NCBI GenBank assembly: GCA_024742305.1 | Contig: JANSYQ010000010.1 | Location: 53,709-117,708 of the forward strand | DNA length: 64,000 nucleotides | DNA from: a bacterium | GTDB lineage: Bacteria; Bacteroidota; Bacteroidia; Flavobacteriales_D; Crocinitomicaceae | Reading direction: 5' to 3' | Part shown: positions 44,901-52,700 of the stretch, piece after piece | How positions within the stretch are numbered: the stretch's first letter is position 1 | Layout: every line of letters begins with the position of its first letter | The notes under the pieces: generated by a model | What the model saw: the letters and a program-made list of their open reading frames with translations, nothing else | Database searches by the model: none | Told to the model about the DNA's origin: nothing | Translations under genes and position numbers: made by a program

Positions 44901-47129
44901 ATTTTGATAGAGATACTGTGAATAATTGTTGAGGTTCGGTGCAAGTCCTACTCCCACAGATGCAATGTATGCGATGGCTCCACTATTGGCTACTTGCACG
45001 AATTCTTCTGACTTCGATATGCTCGATTGAAATACGTTTCCATTGTAACAAGAATTCACGTACATTACTGGGTATCGATCTTGATTGTTCCAGTTCCCCG
45101 GGTCATCCAAGTTGATTTCAAATCCACTATTTGTACCTGTGGCGTGTCCAAAATAGGTCATCAGAGAAACGCCTTCAGCAATGCGATTAGTTACTTCGGA
45201 AAGTATCGTTGGGTCCAACGGATTACTAGAGGTTTTGTACACTCGGTGCACGGAGGCACCAAACAAACTGTCGCTGATTTTCGATTCCATGGCATTCATG
45301 TACCCTTGAAAACTGCTTTGCTCAATAGCGTCAGAACCACCAGCAAAGTGCAGTACGTGTTTTTGCCAGTCCTTTGTGGGGGTATCGTAAATACTATTCG
45401 GGTCCTGTTCGGTCTCGTAAACAATTACCTTATCAAGGTAGTCCTGTAATTCATTACTGGTTTGCGCCGATATTCGTCCCGTTGGGATCAGTGGCTTCCA
45501 ATTTGACGCACCGGATAAACCAGCCGTTATGGCGGCATCGCTCGATGGTTGTCCATAAGAAGGAATCAGCGATTGAGCATAATAGGAGGTGTTTTTTCGG
45601 GTTCCGGGACCATCATACGATGTATCATTTATACTTGCTTCTCGAATTCCTTTCCCCATTAAGAAAAGAGCGCGTGGCTTAACTGCAGCATTGTCGTATG
45701 CGTAATGAACAAATCGACGGATTCCGTAAATATGTTTTGGGATTCCACCGCCAAACTGTAGGTACAATTCATCCGCGTTGGCCATATATGGAGACATGCC
45801 CGTTGAGCTTCGGTAACTGTAATAGGCGTTAACAGCAGGTTCCAAATTTTTATGATAGACCATCAATAGTGCGCTATCAGGGATGACGCTGAAGTCGGTG
45901 AAGTTTGGATTATTGTTGTCGTTTACCGTTGTGATACTTGTGATATCAGTAATAAGCGAAGTGCCCATAACGACTACTTTTTGATCGCTCCCCGAAGAAT
46001 TATTCGGAATAAGAGTCGATAAAAATGAGCCGTTGGTTGCAAATGGTACAATTCGCGGAGTGTCGCCAAAAACCATAGCAACAACATTGGACGTTCCAAC
46101 GTTACTGAAATCCAATCGGATTTTCCCTTGAGGATCATTGCTTACCAAGAACTCTAATTCGTTCGCTCCTCCGAAATTTAGTTGACGAGGATACTCGACA
46201 TTTAAGTATTGGAATGCCTGAAAATCTGTGGCTACACCCAAGTCAGGAACGATGCGCATCGTGATAGGCGTTGTCCCATTAGATAGTAAAGTGGGGGATA
46301 CCGGCACGTCACAATTGATCTGTTTGTAACCCGACCAAGTGGAGTCTAGAACAATTGTATTTGAAGAGCCAAATTCCCAACGCAGATGATGATTTAGCCC
46401 GCTTCCTGCATCTGAGTTCGAAACTGATTTTGCCGTAAATCTTGCGTTCGGTGCCCCCGGACCTGTATACGGAAAAGGGGTGCTTGGATTTAAGACATCA
46501 GGCAAGTAATTTGGGCTTGTGGCGTAACCATTTTTTTGATTGTTTCCCCATCCTTCTCCTGGTGTATAAAAAGAACTGGACGCATATTTATTACGAACAC
46601 CTTCATGATACGCACTCGATCCAAAAACGGAAGCATTGTACGTAATGTAATCGGCAACATTACTGTAGGCACCAAAATTGACATCTGTTTCTACCGTAAA
46701 ACGCAAGTTGTTGGTGCTGTTGTTCCATGTGAAGAAATAGGTCAAGGTATCGTTATACAGGCTGTAGGCAGGGTTACCGATATCACTTGGGTTAGTGTAC
46801 ATCGCTGAGTCCAACCAGCCATCATTTTTTTCTGCATAGAAAAGAATATAATCTCCCGGGTCAAATGTATTATCGCCTCCATCTTCAATGAACAGAGGGA
46901 TTTCACGTTGTTTACCAAAGATTTGAATATTTGGTGTTTGAAAGGATGATAGTGGAATGTTGGCGCTGCTTAAAGTGTTATAATCCAAACGATACACGCC
47001 ATCTTCCCAAATTTGAAATTTGTAGTAGGATTGTGAGTAATTGATCCACTCATTTCCATAAGTCTGTGCCTGAAGGGAAATGGGCGAAATTAGAATGAGT
47101 AGTAGTATGATTAATCGTGCTTGCTTCAT
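41970..47129 (-). CDS. porU: Type IX secretion sortase PorU (long form)
   Basis: PorU is the outer-membrane cysteine peptidase that removes the C-terminal sorting domain of T9SS cargo and attaches the product to the surface. The 1719-residue protein has a signal peptide ('LIILLLILISPISLQAQ') and a beta-rich N-terminal region. A gingipain-like C25 peptidase domain lies at ~residues 425-800, with catalytic His662 ('YFGHATGTN') and Cys694 ('VNSCYNGN'). After it come several CARDB/Ig-like domains. The C-terminus ('NYPNPFSTSTRFVFTLTG', 'FAWDGTDEFGDPLANGVYLY') is itself a FlgD-like/sorting-type domain. The length is well above Porphyromonas gingivalis PorU (1158), consistent with the longer form of some Bacteroidota. 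Its ATG overlaps the porV stop (ATGA). Confidence 0.92.
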   Translation of the reverse strand: MKQARLIILLLILISPISLQAQTYGNEWINYSQSYYKFQIWEDGVYRLDYNTLSSANIPLSSFQTPNIQIFGKQREIPLFIEDGGDNTFDPGDYILFYAEKNDGWLDSAMYTNPSDIGNPAYSLYNDTLTYFFTWNNSTNNLRFTVETDVNFGAYSNVADYITYNASVFGSSAYHEGVRNKYASSSFYTPGEGWGNNQKNGYATSPNYLPDVLNPSTPFPYTGPGAPNARFTAKSVSNSDAGSGLNHHLRWEFGSSNTIVLDSTWSGYKQINCDVPVSPTLLSNGTTPITMRIVPDLGVATDFQAFQYLNVEYPRQLNFGGANELEFLVSNDPQGKIRLDFSNVGTSNVVAMVFGDTPRIVPFATNGSFLSTLIPNNSSGSDQKVVVMGTSLITDITSITTVNDNNNPNFTDFSVIPDSALLMVYHKNLEPAVNAYYSYRSSTGMSPYMANADELYLQFGGGIPKHIYGIRRFVHYAYDNAAVKPRALFLMGKGIREASINDTSYDGPGTRKNTSYYAQSLIPSYGQPSSDAAITAGLSGASNWKPLIPTGRISAQTSNELQDYLDKVIVYETEQDPNSIYDTPTKDWQKHVLHFAGGSDAIEQSSFQGYMNAMESKISDSLFGASVHRVYKTSSNPLDPTILSEVTNRIAEGVSLMTYFGHATGTNSGFEINLDDPGNWNNQDRYPVMYVNSCYNGNVFQSSISKSEEFVQVANSGAIAYIASVGVGLAPNLNNYSQYLYQNLSTNHYGKTLSELMDFTSENMEGQNINIYNETTCMQMVLNGDPMLRLNYHENPEIEITPDDLSFSPSNLDWTVDSLEIQLNLTNLGQSVTDTFQIEITRSFPNGNGDSLYVFYYPELHHVDTIRFKIPLLPQIALGENIFTVHVDIPSVIPEQYDEVNNNQITKNLLINLDGIVPVIPYEFAVVPEDSVTVKASTTDPIAPFNTYRFEIDTIDFEGTLPQSPEYRYALVSGTGGVKTVDPSQWLSSATGSSMPLVCEDSVVYFWRVAIEGDTIWHESSFQYIAGKTGWGQDHFFQFKDNGFSNIGYDRGPRERNFTPAVVEIESNVGTSTTSPAYFYENNWYIDGVLQEYGIGNLAGRKIHVGWIDYATATPYETGENYGNNYGNFNFNSSTNPNTVWQEFVFLQNDSTQMANFCNFVNNVVPTGDYLLIYTSIETLHSSWNGFDSTLIYTTFENLGSDSITGNQANLPFSFFVRKGYPGTKIEGYAQAGGTFQLLASILGPSDSGVESSPLIGPASNWDNVYWKQDPQEFPTSDTTVLSIMGYDINKVLDTIITQEFTSNDSLINLNLNIDAALYPYISLRASYIDSVDETPSQIDRWHVLYTPIPEAAIDGSSGHYWSAGTDIIQEGDSISFAVDVRNIYTLDMDSLLVDYWVEDENGIRIPINYPRQDSLRVPDLLRDTITFSTLGMSGANSFWMEVNPYINGSFVITDQPEQEHFNNLLQIPFVVAEDDEHPILDVTFDGNHILNGDIINPYGEVLITLKDDNPFLIMDDIADTSLFGIYLTDPTGNQERIPFVDGSGNTVMQWIPADASNLRFQIIWPTRFEMDGTYTLSVQGSDKSGNLSGDLEYLVDFEVIHESTITAMMNYPNPFSTSTRFVFTLTGSEVPDDILIQIMTVSGRVVREISEDELGPINIGRNITEFAWDGTDEFGDPLANGVYLYRVKTRLNGESIEHRESGADQYFTKNFGKMYLLR

Positions 47130-48283
47130 GGAGCGGCATTATTTGGCTTGTCTAATTTAATCCTTAATGAGATAATATGCGAATATAAAGCCACCGAAGC
47201 ATCTCCAATGTCCGTAAATGCATAATCCAAATAGAAGTTTTTAATGTTTAGACCGATACCCACATTTGGCTGTACGTTGAGCGAACGCGTATCATCAAAG
47301 TCAGAAACGTATTGAACATTACTAAGTCCAGCTCTCAAAGAAACATAGTTCTTAAATCCGAAGGAAACTCCAAGATGTGGATCCGCTGAAATTAATCCTG
47401 TTTGCAAAAGTGTATTTCGTTGACCATCCGTGGTGACCGTTAAATCCAGCTCACCCGCGGCGTACAATCCTTTCTCACCAATATCAAACTTGCGGTAGGC
47501 TCCAAGAATAAGACGTGGCAAAGTTAACTCCAATCCATTTTCAGGAAGGGCGTTGCCAGTATTCAAAAATACTTCCTTAGTTTCATTGTTGAGGGTGAAC
47601 ATCCAAGCATTGAAGGTAGAAGTGGCATCGCGTAATACACCTCCGAATTTCCATCCTTTCTTCGACTCGTACTGAGCTCCGGCATCCAATCCAAATCCCC
47701 AAGAACGCGCAAAGTCTCCCACACGACGGTGAATTACTTTCACGTTACCGCCTAAACTCAGACCTTCTACAGGCAATTTTCTTGCATAGGAGAAAATAAA
47801 CCCGTAGTCTGCTGCGGTAAACGTGGATATACGATCGTAATCTATGTTTCCATTGTTGTCAATCAGCTGCGTAGTGTTTGGAATATCATCTACAGCAAAA
47901 CGAATCGCGGTAAATCCAACAGAGCTTTTTTCATCGATAGAATGCGCCAAACCTATGTAGTCGTATTTAGCAATACCTGCAAAGTACTCGGCATGCATGG
48001 CTCCAGCTTCCAACCACTTGTCCACTTTTGTTAAGCCTGCCGGATTCCAATAACCCGACATAACGCCTCCTGTTTGAGCAACAACCGCGTTTCCGAGACC
48101 CAAGGCATCAGCGCCAACACCGATAGCCAAAAATTCATTAGAATACTTGGGAGCAATGGTGCTTGTTAAATTCTCTTGAGGTGAGGCTGGTTGAGCTAAA
48201 ACGCTTGATGAACAAAGGCAAATCAATATCACTACAATTCCTTGCTTCACGGAAGCCATGTCAAAAGCAATGCTAGTTTTCAT
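47126..48283 (-). CDS. porV: Type IX secretion outer-membrane protein PorV
   Basis: PorV (LptO) is a FadL-like beta-barrel that shuttles T9SS cargo to PorU at the outer membrane. The 385-residue protein has the family N-terminus 'TIAPKYSNEFLAIGVGADAL', 'GNAVVAQTGGVMSGYWNPAG' and a barrel ending in 'LYSHIISLRIKLD'. The placement directly upstream of porU, with an ATGA overlap, is the usual arrangement. Start choice: the ATG at 48283 gives an n-region and signal peptide ('VVILICLCSSSVLAQ'); the ATG at 48259 is a possible alternative. A strong purine stretch (AAAGGAGGTGA) lies ~15 nt upstream of 48283. A possible -7 box TAATTTTG is at 48398-48405 (minus), which would give a ~110-nt leader. Confidence 0.93.
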   Translation of the reverse strand: MKTSIAFDMASVKQGIVVILICLCSSSVLAQPASPQENLTSTIAPKYSNEFLAIGVGADALGLGNAVVAQTGGVMSGYWNPAGLTKVDKWLEAGAMHAEYFAGIAKYDYIGLAHSIDEKSSVGFTAIRFAVDDIPNTTQLIDNNGNIDYDRISTFTAADYGFIFSYARKLPVEGLSLGGNVKVIHRRVGDFARSWGFGLDAGAQYESKKGWKFGGVLRDATSTFNAWMFTLNNETKEVFLNTGNALPENGLELTLPRLILGAYRKFDIGEKGLYAAGELDLTVTTDGQRNTLLQTGLISADPHLGVSFGFKNYVSLRAGLSNVQYVSDFDDTRSLNVQPNVGIGLNIKNFYLDYAFTDIGDASVALYSHIISLRIKLDKPNNAAP

Positions 48284-48422
48284 AAATAATTTAATTTTCA
48301 CCTCCTTTAACAGCGTTTTTTGCAAAAAATTGTATTCTTTGTGATGTATATAGTAATTAGACGTTTTATTCATCTAAACCGTTGACAATTACCTCTACAA
48401 AATTAGCATTTCCCAAGGTTCA

Positions 48423-49229
48423 ATGATAAATCTACCCAATCTGTTTACCGCAGCCAATATGCTCTCAGGAATTATTGCCATTCTTTTGGCATTTGCTGGA
48501 CGAATTGATTTGGCTCCGTTTGCCATTATTGCTGGAGCTCTTTTCGACTTTGCAGACGGTTTTTTAGCAAGAAAGTTGGGGGTCGCAGGTGAAATGGGGA
48601 AACAAATGGACTCATTAGCGGATATGGTCACTTTCGGCGTTGCTCCGGGAATGATCATGATGATGATGATGACGATAAATCAAGGCTATTATTTGGAGTA
48701 TCGAATGGAAGGTGAGGTATTTCCTGAAACTGTTTTCACCGACTTTTTCTCTTATGTTAATCAACTAGCTGAGGGGACAACGCAGTACGGAATTCCACTT
48801 TTTGCATTGGCAATTCCTTTCTTTTCCATTTTCAGATTGGCAAAATTTAATGTCGATTTGAGACAAACGGACAAATTTATCGGGCTGCCTACTCCGGCCA
48901 ATACACTTTTTTTCATGACCTTCCCTCTAGTGCTTTGCTATGGCGATTTATCACAGGCGGAAATGATTCTAACTGTTTGCAGACCAGAGGTATTAGCTGT
49001 TCTTTGTGTGGTGATGAGTACCCTTCTTATTGTTGAGATACCCCTGTTCGCGCTTAAATTCAAGCATTTCGGGCTAAAAGGCAACGAAATCAGATATGCG
49101 TTTTTGTTGATAAGTGCTGTATTAATTCTCGTATTTAAAACTTGGGCAATCGCATTAATTGTATTTTTGTACTTGATTTTATCGCTATTAGATAACGTAG
49201 TTAATAAAAAGAAAACGGATGAGATTTAA
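48423..49229 (+). CDS. pssA: CDP-diacylglycerol-serine O-phosphatidyltransferase
   Basis: Makes phosphatidylserine, the precursor of phosphatidylethanolamine, at the inner membrane. The 268-residue protein has eight or so hydrophobic segments and the CDP-alcohol phosphatidyltransferase motif D-G-x2-A-R-x8-G-x3-D-x3-D ('FADGFLARKLGVAGEMGK', 'QMDSLADMVTFGVAPG'). The ATG is close to a possible promoter (TTG at 48382-48384, then 'tagcatttc'). It overlaps purS by 11 nt at its 3' end, so the two are probably cotranscribed even though the pathways differ. Confidence 0.93.
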   Translation: MINLPNLFTAANMLSGIIAILLAFAGRIDLAPFAIIAGALFDFADGFLARKLGVAGEMGKQMDSLADMVTFGVAPGMIMMMMMTINQGYYLEYRMEGEVFPETVFTDFFSYVNQLAEGTTQYGIPLFALAIPFFSIFRLAKFNVDLRQTDKFIGLPTPANTLFFMTFPLVLCYGDLSQAEMILTVCRPEVLAVLCVVMSTLLIVEIPLFALKFKHFGLKGNEIRYAFLLISAVLILVFKTWAIALIVFLYLILSLLDNVVNKKKTDEI

Positions 49230-49470
49230 GGCAGAAATTGATGTGATGCCATTGGATGCATTGCTTGATCCACAAGGGAAAGCTGTTACAGGAAGCATGA
49301 AGAATATTGGGCTTGATGCGATTGATGGAGTACGAATCGGAAGACACGTACGTTTGTTCGTAGAAGCAGCCTCTAAGGAAGACGCCGACAAAATGGTAGA
49401 CGAAGCTTGCAAGAAATTACTTGCGAACCAAATTATGGAAAGCTATGTCTACGAGATTGAAGCAGTTTAA
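49219..49470 (+). CDS. purS: Phosphoribosylformylglycinamidine synthase subunit PurS
   Basis: PurS is the small subunit of the three-part FGAM synthase (PurSQL) that converts FGAR to FGAM in purine synthesis. The 83-residue protein shows the family pattern 'DVMPLDALLDPQGKAVTG', 'RIGRHVRLFVEAAS' and 'CKKLLANQIMESYVYEIE'. The PurQ and PurL partners are not in the window. The gene overlaps the end of pssA by 11 nt. Many Bacteroidota use one large PurL protein instead, so finding PurS suggests that the PurSQL form is used here. Confidence 0.92.
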   Translation: MRFKAEIDVMPLDALLDPQGKAVTGSMKNIGLDAIDGVRIGRHVRLFVEAASKEDADKMVDEACKKLLANQIMESYVYEIEAV

Positions 49471-49537
49471 ATACTGTACGAGTTCATTTTGGCATCGCCT
49501 TTGAAAGGTGATCGAAAAAAACTCAAAAGAAAAAGTT

Positions 49538-50503
49538 ATGTCTGAAGAAATCGTAAACAACAAGAAAAGTAATGGTGCGTACATCGCAATCATTCTGATC
49601 CTACTCATAGGAATCGGTGTGCTTTTCTTCGCATGGAACAACGTTCGCGGTGAATTGGTGAAAGCTAACAATACCGTTAAAAAATTAGACAACGATAAAA
49701 AGGAACTTAACGCAGTTCTTGCTAAGTATCTAGGAAGTGATTCTGACGATTTGCGTGCGAACTTCAAGCAAATGTTGGCGAATTACGACGAGCTCATGAA
49801 AATGGGTACGCCGGAACAAAATGCCGAAATCGCGAAACAAAAAGCGCGTATCGAGGAATTAATGTCCGAGCTAGATTCCAACAAGAAGATGAGCTATTAC
49901 ACAATATCCAAACTGAAGCGTGAGAATGACGAGTTACGTGATATCATGCGAGGATATGTATACGAAATCGACTCTTTGAATACGCTGAACCTTTCTTTGC
50001 GCAACGACTTGGATAAAAAGACAGTAGCCTTAGATGAAACAACAACTGCTTTGGAAGTAACGTCTCAAGAAAGAGATGCACTTACGGAAAAAGTGAAAGC
50101 AGGTCAAAAGTTGACAGTAATCAAAAGTTCTTTCGCTTCTCGCGGAATGAAACAAACAATTACGAACAACTTCAAGGAGACAAATCGCGCGAAAAACGTC
50201 GTCAGAATAGAGTCCGAGTTCACCATAGGCAAAAACGCCATAACCGAACCAGGAGAGAAAACGGTCTACATGCAAATAATCGGACCTGATAATAAAACGC
50301 TGCAAAACACGCTTTCCGGAGTTGTTGAAACAGAAGGAGGCAACGTACCTTACTCACACAAACGTAGTATCGACTATCAAAACGCGAGCGTCGATATGTT
50401 GATGACTTACAGTGTGCGTTCAGAGTTGAGTAAGGGAACCTATAAAGTTAATATATACTGTCAAGGCCAATTGATCGGTGTTGATAGTTTTACACTCAAA
50501 TAA
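49538..50503 (+). CDS. Membrane-anchored coiled-coil protein
   Basis: A 321-residue protein with one membrane segment near the N-terminus ('AYIAIILILLIGIGVLFFAW') followed by a long coiled coil (residues ~45-190; 'KKLDNDKKELNAVLAKYL', 'QKARIEELMSELDSNKK') and a beta-rich C-terminal domain ('KTVYMQIIGPDNKTL', 'KVNIYCQGQLIGVDSF'). It is probably periplasmic. I do not know its function. The ATG at 49538 is preferred to a start at 49508 because it lies closer to a purine-rich leader. The RRM gene follows 5 nt after the stop. Confidence 0.78.
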   Translation: MSEEIVNNKKSNGAYIAIILILLIGIGVLFFAWNNVRGELVKANNTVKKLDNDKKELNAVLAKYLGSDSDDLRANFKQMLANYDELMKMGTPEQNAEIAKQKARIEELMSELDSNKKMSYYTISKLKRENDELRDIMRGYVYEIDSLNTLNLSLRNDLDKKTVALDETTTALEVTSQERDALTEKVKAGQKLTVIKSSFASRGMKQTITNNFKETNRAKNVVRIESEFTIGKNAITEPGEKTVYMQIIGPDNKTLQNTLSGVVETEGGNVPYSHKRSIDYQNASVDMLMTYSVRSELSKGTYKVNIYCQGQLIGVDSFTLK

Positions 50504-50508
50504 GTTAG

Positions 50509-50787
50509 ATGGTCAATATTTTTATCGCTAATCTTGACTGGAGCATTACTTCAGAAGACCTTAGAGCCACATTTTCCTCGTTTGGTAAGGTAGATTACGC
50601 ACACGTAGTATACGAGAAGAAAACAAAGCGTTCGCGCGGTTTTGGATACGTAGAAATGGAAAACACGGATGAGGCAATTCGCGCTATTGAAGCGTTGAAT
50701 GGAATGGAAGTGAATGGTCGCAAATTGGATGTTAAAATAGCATCCCCAAAAGAAAATCGCCCGAAACCCAAAACTTCAGATAAGTAA
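50509..50787 (+). CDS. RRM-type RNA-binding protein
   Basis: A 92-residue single RNA-recognition motif protein. RNP2 is 'IFIANL' and RNP1 is 'RGFGYVEM', both in the correct beta strands, with a basic tail ('ASPKENRPKPKTSDK'). Small RRM proteins of this type are common in Bacteroidota and cyanobacteria, with roles in RNA stability and cold response; the RNA targets are unknown here. It lies 1 nt before the enoyl-CoA hydratase gene. Confidence 0.92.
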   Translation: MVNIFIANLDWSITSEDLRATFSSFGKVDYAHVVYEKKTKRSRGFGYVEMENTDEAIRAIEALNGMEVNGRKLDVKIASPKENRPKPKTSDK

Positions 50788-50788
50788 T

Positions 50789-51562
50789 ATGTCAGATGCA
50801 ATCAACCAAGGAAGTGTAACTTTCGAAATTGATGACAAAGGAATAGGAACGATCACATTTGGTCACCCATTGAGTAACTCCCTTCCGGGGAAAATTCTGC
50901 AAAAATTAGCCGACACAATTACGGAGCTTGGTGAGAACGATACCGTAAAGGTTATCGTCTTGAAATCGCAAGGAGATCGTGCTTTCTGTGCAGGAGCCAG
51001 TTTTGATGAGTTAATCTCTATTAAGGACTTCCCAACAGGAAAAGAATTTTTCTCAGGATTCGCCAAAGTGATCAACGCATGTCGCAAATGTCCAAAACTA
51101 ATTATCGGTCGAGTACAAGGGAAAGCCGTTGGAGGTGGAGTAGGAGTAGCGTCCGCAGTGGATTACTGCTTCGGGACGAAACACGCAGCGGTAAAATTAT
51201 CGGAACTTGCCATCGGAATTGGACCTTTCGTAGTTGGACCTGCGGTAGAACGAAAAGTTGGGCGCTCTGCAATGAGTCAATTGGCTATCAATGCAACAGA
51301 ATGGCGATCAGCGGAATGGGCACGTGATAACGGACTTTACACAGAAATTTACGACTCGGCAGAGGAAATGGATGAAGCCATTGCTGCTTTGTCTGATAAA
51401 CTTTCTAAATCGAATCCAGAGGCAATGGCACTGTTAAAGCAAATCTTTTGGGAAGGAACAGAGCATTGGGATGAACTCTTAGCTACTCGCGCGGAAATGA
51501 GTGGCAAGTTGGTGCTTTCAGAGTTTACGATCAACGCCATCAACGCATTCAAAAAGAAATAA
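50789..51562 (+). CDS. Enoyl-CoA hydratase/isomerase family protein
   Basis: A 257-residue crotonase-fold enzyme. The oxyanion-hole motifs are 'DRAFCAGASFDELIS' and 'GRVQGKAVGGGVGVASAVDY', and the catalytic loop is 'AVKLSELAIGIGPFVVGPAV'. The second catalytic glutamate position of true hydratases is not obvious ('LAIGIGPF' in place of the usual E-x-x-x-G), so the reaction is uncertain; methylglutaconyl-CoA hydratase of leucine breakdown is one possibility. It ends the pssA-to-hydratase block and is followed by a palindrome terminator. Confidence 0.88.
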   Translation: MSDAINQGSVTFEIDDKGIGTITFGHPLSNSLPGKILQKLADTITELGENDTVKVIVLKSQGDRAFCAGASFDELISIKDFPTGKEFFSGFAKVINACRKCPKLIIGRVQGKAVGGGVGVASAVDYCFGTKHAAVKLSELAIGIGPFVVGPAVERKVGRSAMSQLAINATEWRSAEWARDNGLYTEIYDSAEEMDEAIAALSDKLSKSNPEAMALLKQIFWEGTEHWDELLATRAEMSGKLVLSEFTINAINAFKKK

Positions 51563-51596
51563 TCCTGTCATTTAGGAAACTTGAAAACCGGACAGC

Positions 51597-51631
51597 GAAC
51601 AAACTGAAGGCAAGGCTGGGAACAAACTGAA
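51597..51631. repeat. Short direct repeat
   Basis: 'gaacaaactgaa' occurs at 51597-51608 and 51620-51631, next to two copies of 'ccggac'. It looks like a partial tandem duplication in front of the terminator. Confidence 0.6.
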
Positions 51632-51669
51632 AGCCGGACATCGAGCGGAGTCGAGATGCCGGCTTTTTT
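51632..51669 (+). terminator. Terminator built on the dispersed palindrome
   Basis: GCCGG...CCGGC outer stem around the 20-mer 'catcgagcggagtcgagatg' (51639-51658), followed by six T. Confidence 0.88.
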
Positions 51670-51805
51670 CATGCCCAAAAATGAGTATTCCTACTCAGCA
51701 ATATTTACCTAAAATTCTACGTATAACCACGTAATTCGGTGTTTCGGGCTTGTTTTGTAGTGTGAAATAATTGTATATTCAGTGTGCACACTAAGCCAAG
51801 GTCCT

Positions 51806-52363
51806 ATGAAAGCACTTATCTATCCCATCCTGCTACTACTTCTTTTACTTTCAGGTTTTACTTATTCGCAAGATACCACAGCCCGGATTTCTAATGCCGA
51901 TATTGTTACCCTTCGTTGTGAGGGCACGTGTGCATGTTCGCTCGAAGGAGTATTGGACACAAAAGTGAATTGCACGTGCAACGAATGCATGATGGTAGTT
52001 ACCATTACAGAAACCAATTCACAAGGCGAAACGGATACAGCGGTGTATCACCTCGAAGATGCAACACTCGAGGTCCCGCTAATCGAGGAGTTTTTCAATT
52101 ACGAGTCAAGCTTGGGTGAAGATTGGATCTTGCAAGAGATTGAAATGTATAAAAACGGTGACGACATCGCAGTTCGATTCACCTACAAAGATGAAAATGG
52201 AGAAACGCACACCGTCATGTTTGCCAAAGCAGCTGGAAAGACCTATCGAATTACCTGTGATGGCGAATGTGTTTGTAAAGAAGAGTATTCTTTTGAAACT
52301 CATTCCGCTTCCTGCTCCTGCGAAGATTGTGTGATGACGGTAGAGGAAGTTTCGAATCAGTAA
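51806..52363 (+). CDS. Secreted protein with two six-cysteine motifs
   Basis: A 185-residue protein with a signal peptide ('IYPILLLLLLLSGFTYSQ'). The mature part contains two copies of the same cysteine pattern, C-x3-C-x-C-x(11-12)-C-x-C-x2-C: first 'CEGTCAC' ... 'CTCNEC', second 'CDGECVC' ... 'CSCEDC', separated by an acidic ~90-residue segment. Both copies are followed by a similar hydrophobic stretch ('MMVVTI', 'VMTVEE'). The pattern suggests disulfide knots or metal binding in the periplasm. I know no named family that fits. The ATG at 51806 is used; a start at 51782 would precede the signal peptide by eight residues. Confidence 0.75.
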   Translation: MKALIYPILLLLLLLSGFTYSQDTTARISNADIVTLRCEGTCACSLEGVLDTKVNCTCNECMMVVTITETNSQGETDTAVYHLEDATLEVPLIEEFFNYESSLGEDWILQEIEMYKNGDDIAVRFTYKDENGETHTVMFAKAAGKTYRITCDGECVCKEEYSFETHSASCSCEDCVMTVEEVSNQ

Positions 52364-52514
52364 AGTTTTATCAACTGAGTCAGAAGAGATAAGAGAAAAG
52401 TCGGAAGCATTCTATCTTTTTGAATAGAGTCGAACTCCCTTAGTTCGCGAGTCTTTATAGTCGTATTATGCTCATCCTAGTTTGTGCTCCTAAGCGTGTT
52501 CTTGTATAGACAGA

Positions 52515-52595
52515 ATAGTGAAAAGAGAGAAGTAAAAAGTCAGAAGAAACATCAATTTCGACTACCAATACCTTCTGACTTCTCACTTTTTACCG
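52515..52595. repeat. Heptamer purine/pyrimidine repeat hairpin, copy D
   Basis: Purine arm with units 'gagaagt', 'aaaaagt', 'cagaag' (near 52526-52546) and pyrimidine arm 'ccttctg', 'acttctc', 'acttttt' (52571-52591). The arms pair over at least 15 nt. It is upstream of the rplM promoter. Confidence 0.7.
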
Positions 52596-52624
52596 TACCA
52601 CCATCAATTCTTTATTCAAAAGGA

Positions 52625-52655
52625 TTTGTTAATAAATCAGGAAATCATATCTTTG
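52625..52655 (+). promoter_or_regulatory. Promoter of rplM-rpsI with consensus -33 and -7
   Basis: TTTG at 52625-52628, then exactly 19 nt, then TATCTTTG at 52648-52655: a full match to the Bacteroidota consensus. The start of transcription would be near 52660, about 40 nt before the GTG start of rplM. Confidence 0.88.
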
Positions 52656-52700
52656 CACCCCCATTTTAGGGGAATTGTCTTATTTAATAAATGTTTAATT

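Larger units (their letters stand above)
52364..52700. other. Intergenic region with repeat hairpin and rplM promoter
   Basis: A 337-nt gap without a recognisable gene. It holds the heptamer repeat copy D (52515-52595) and the rplM promoter (52625-52655). Nothing else is seen in 52364-52514. Confidence 0.6.

Noticed and set aside
11134..52595. Heptamer repeats considered as a CRISPR-like array
   Set aside because: Units are 7 nt with no spacers, and no cas genes are present.
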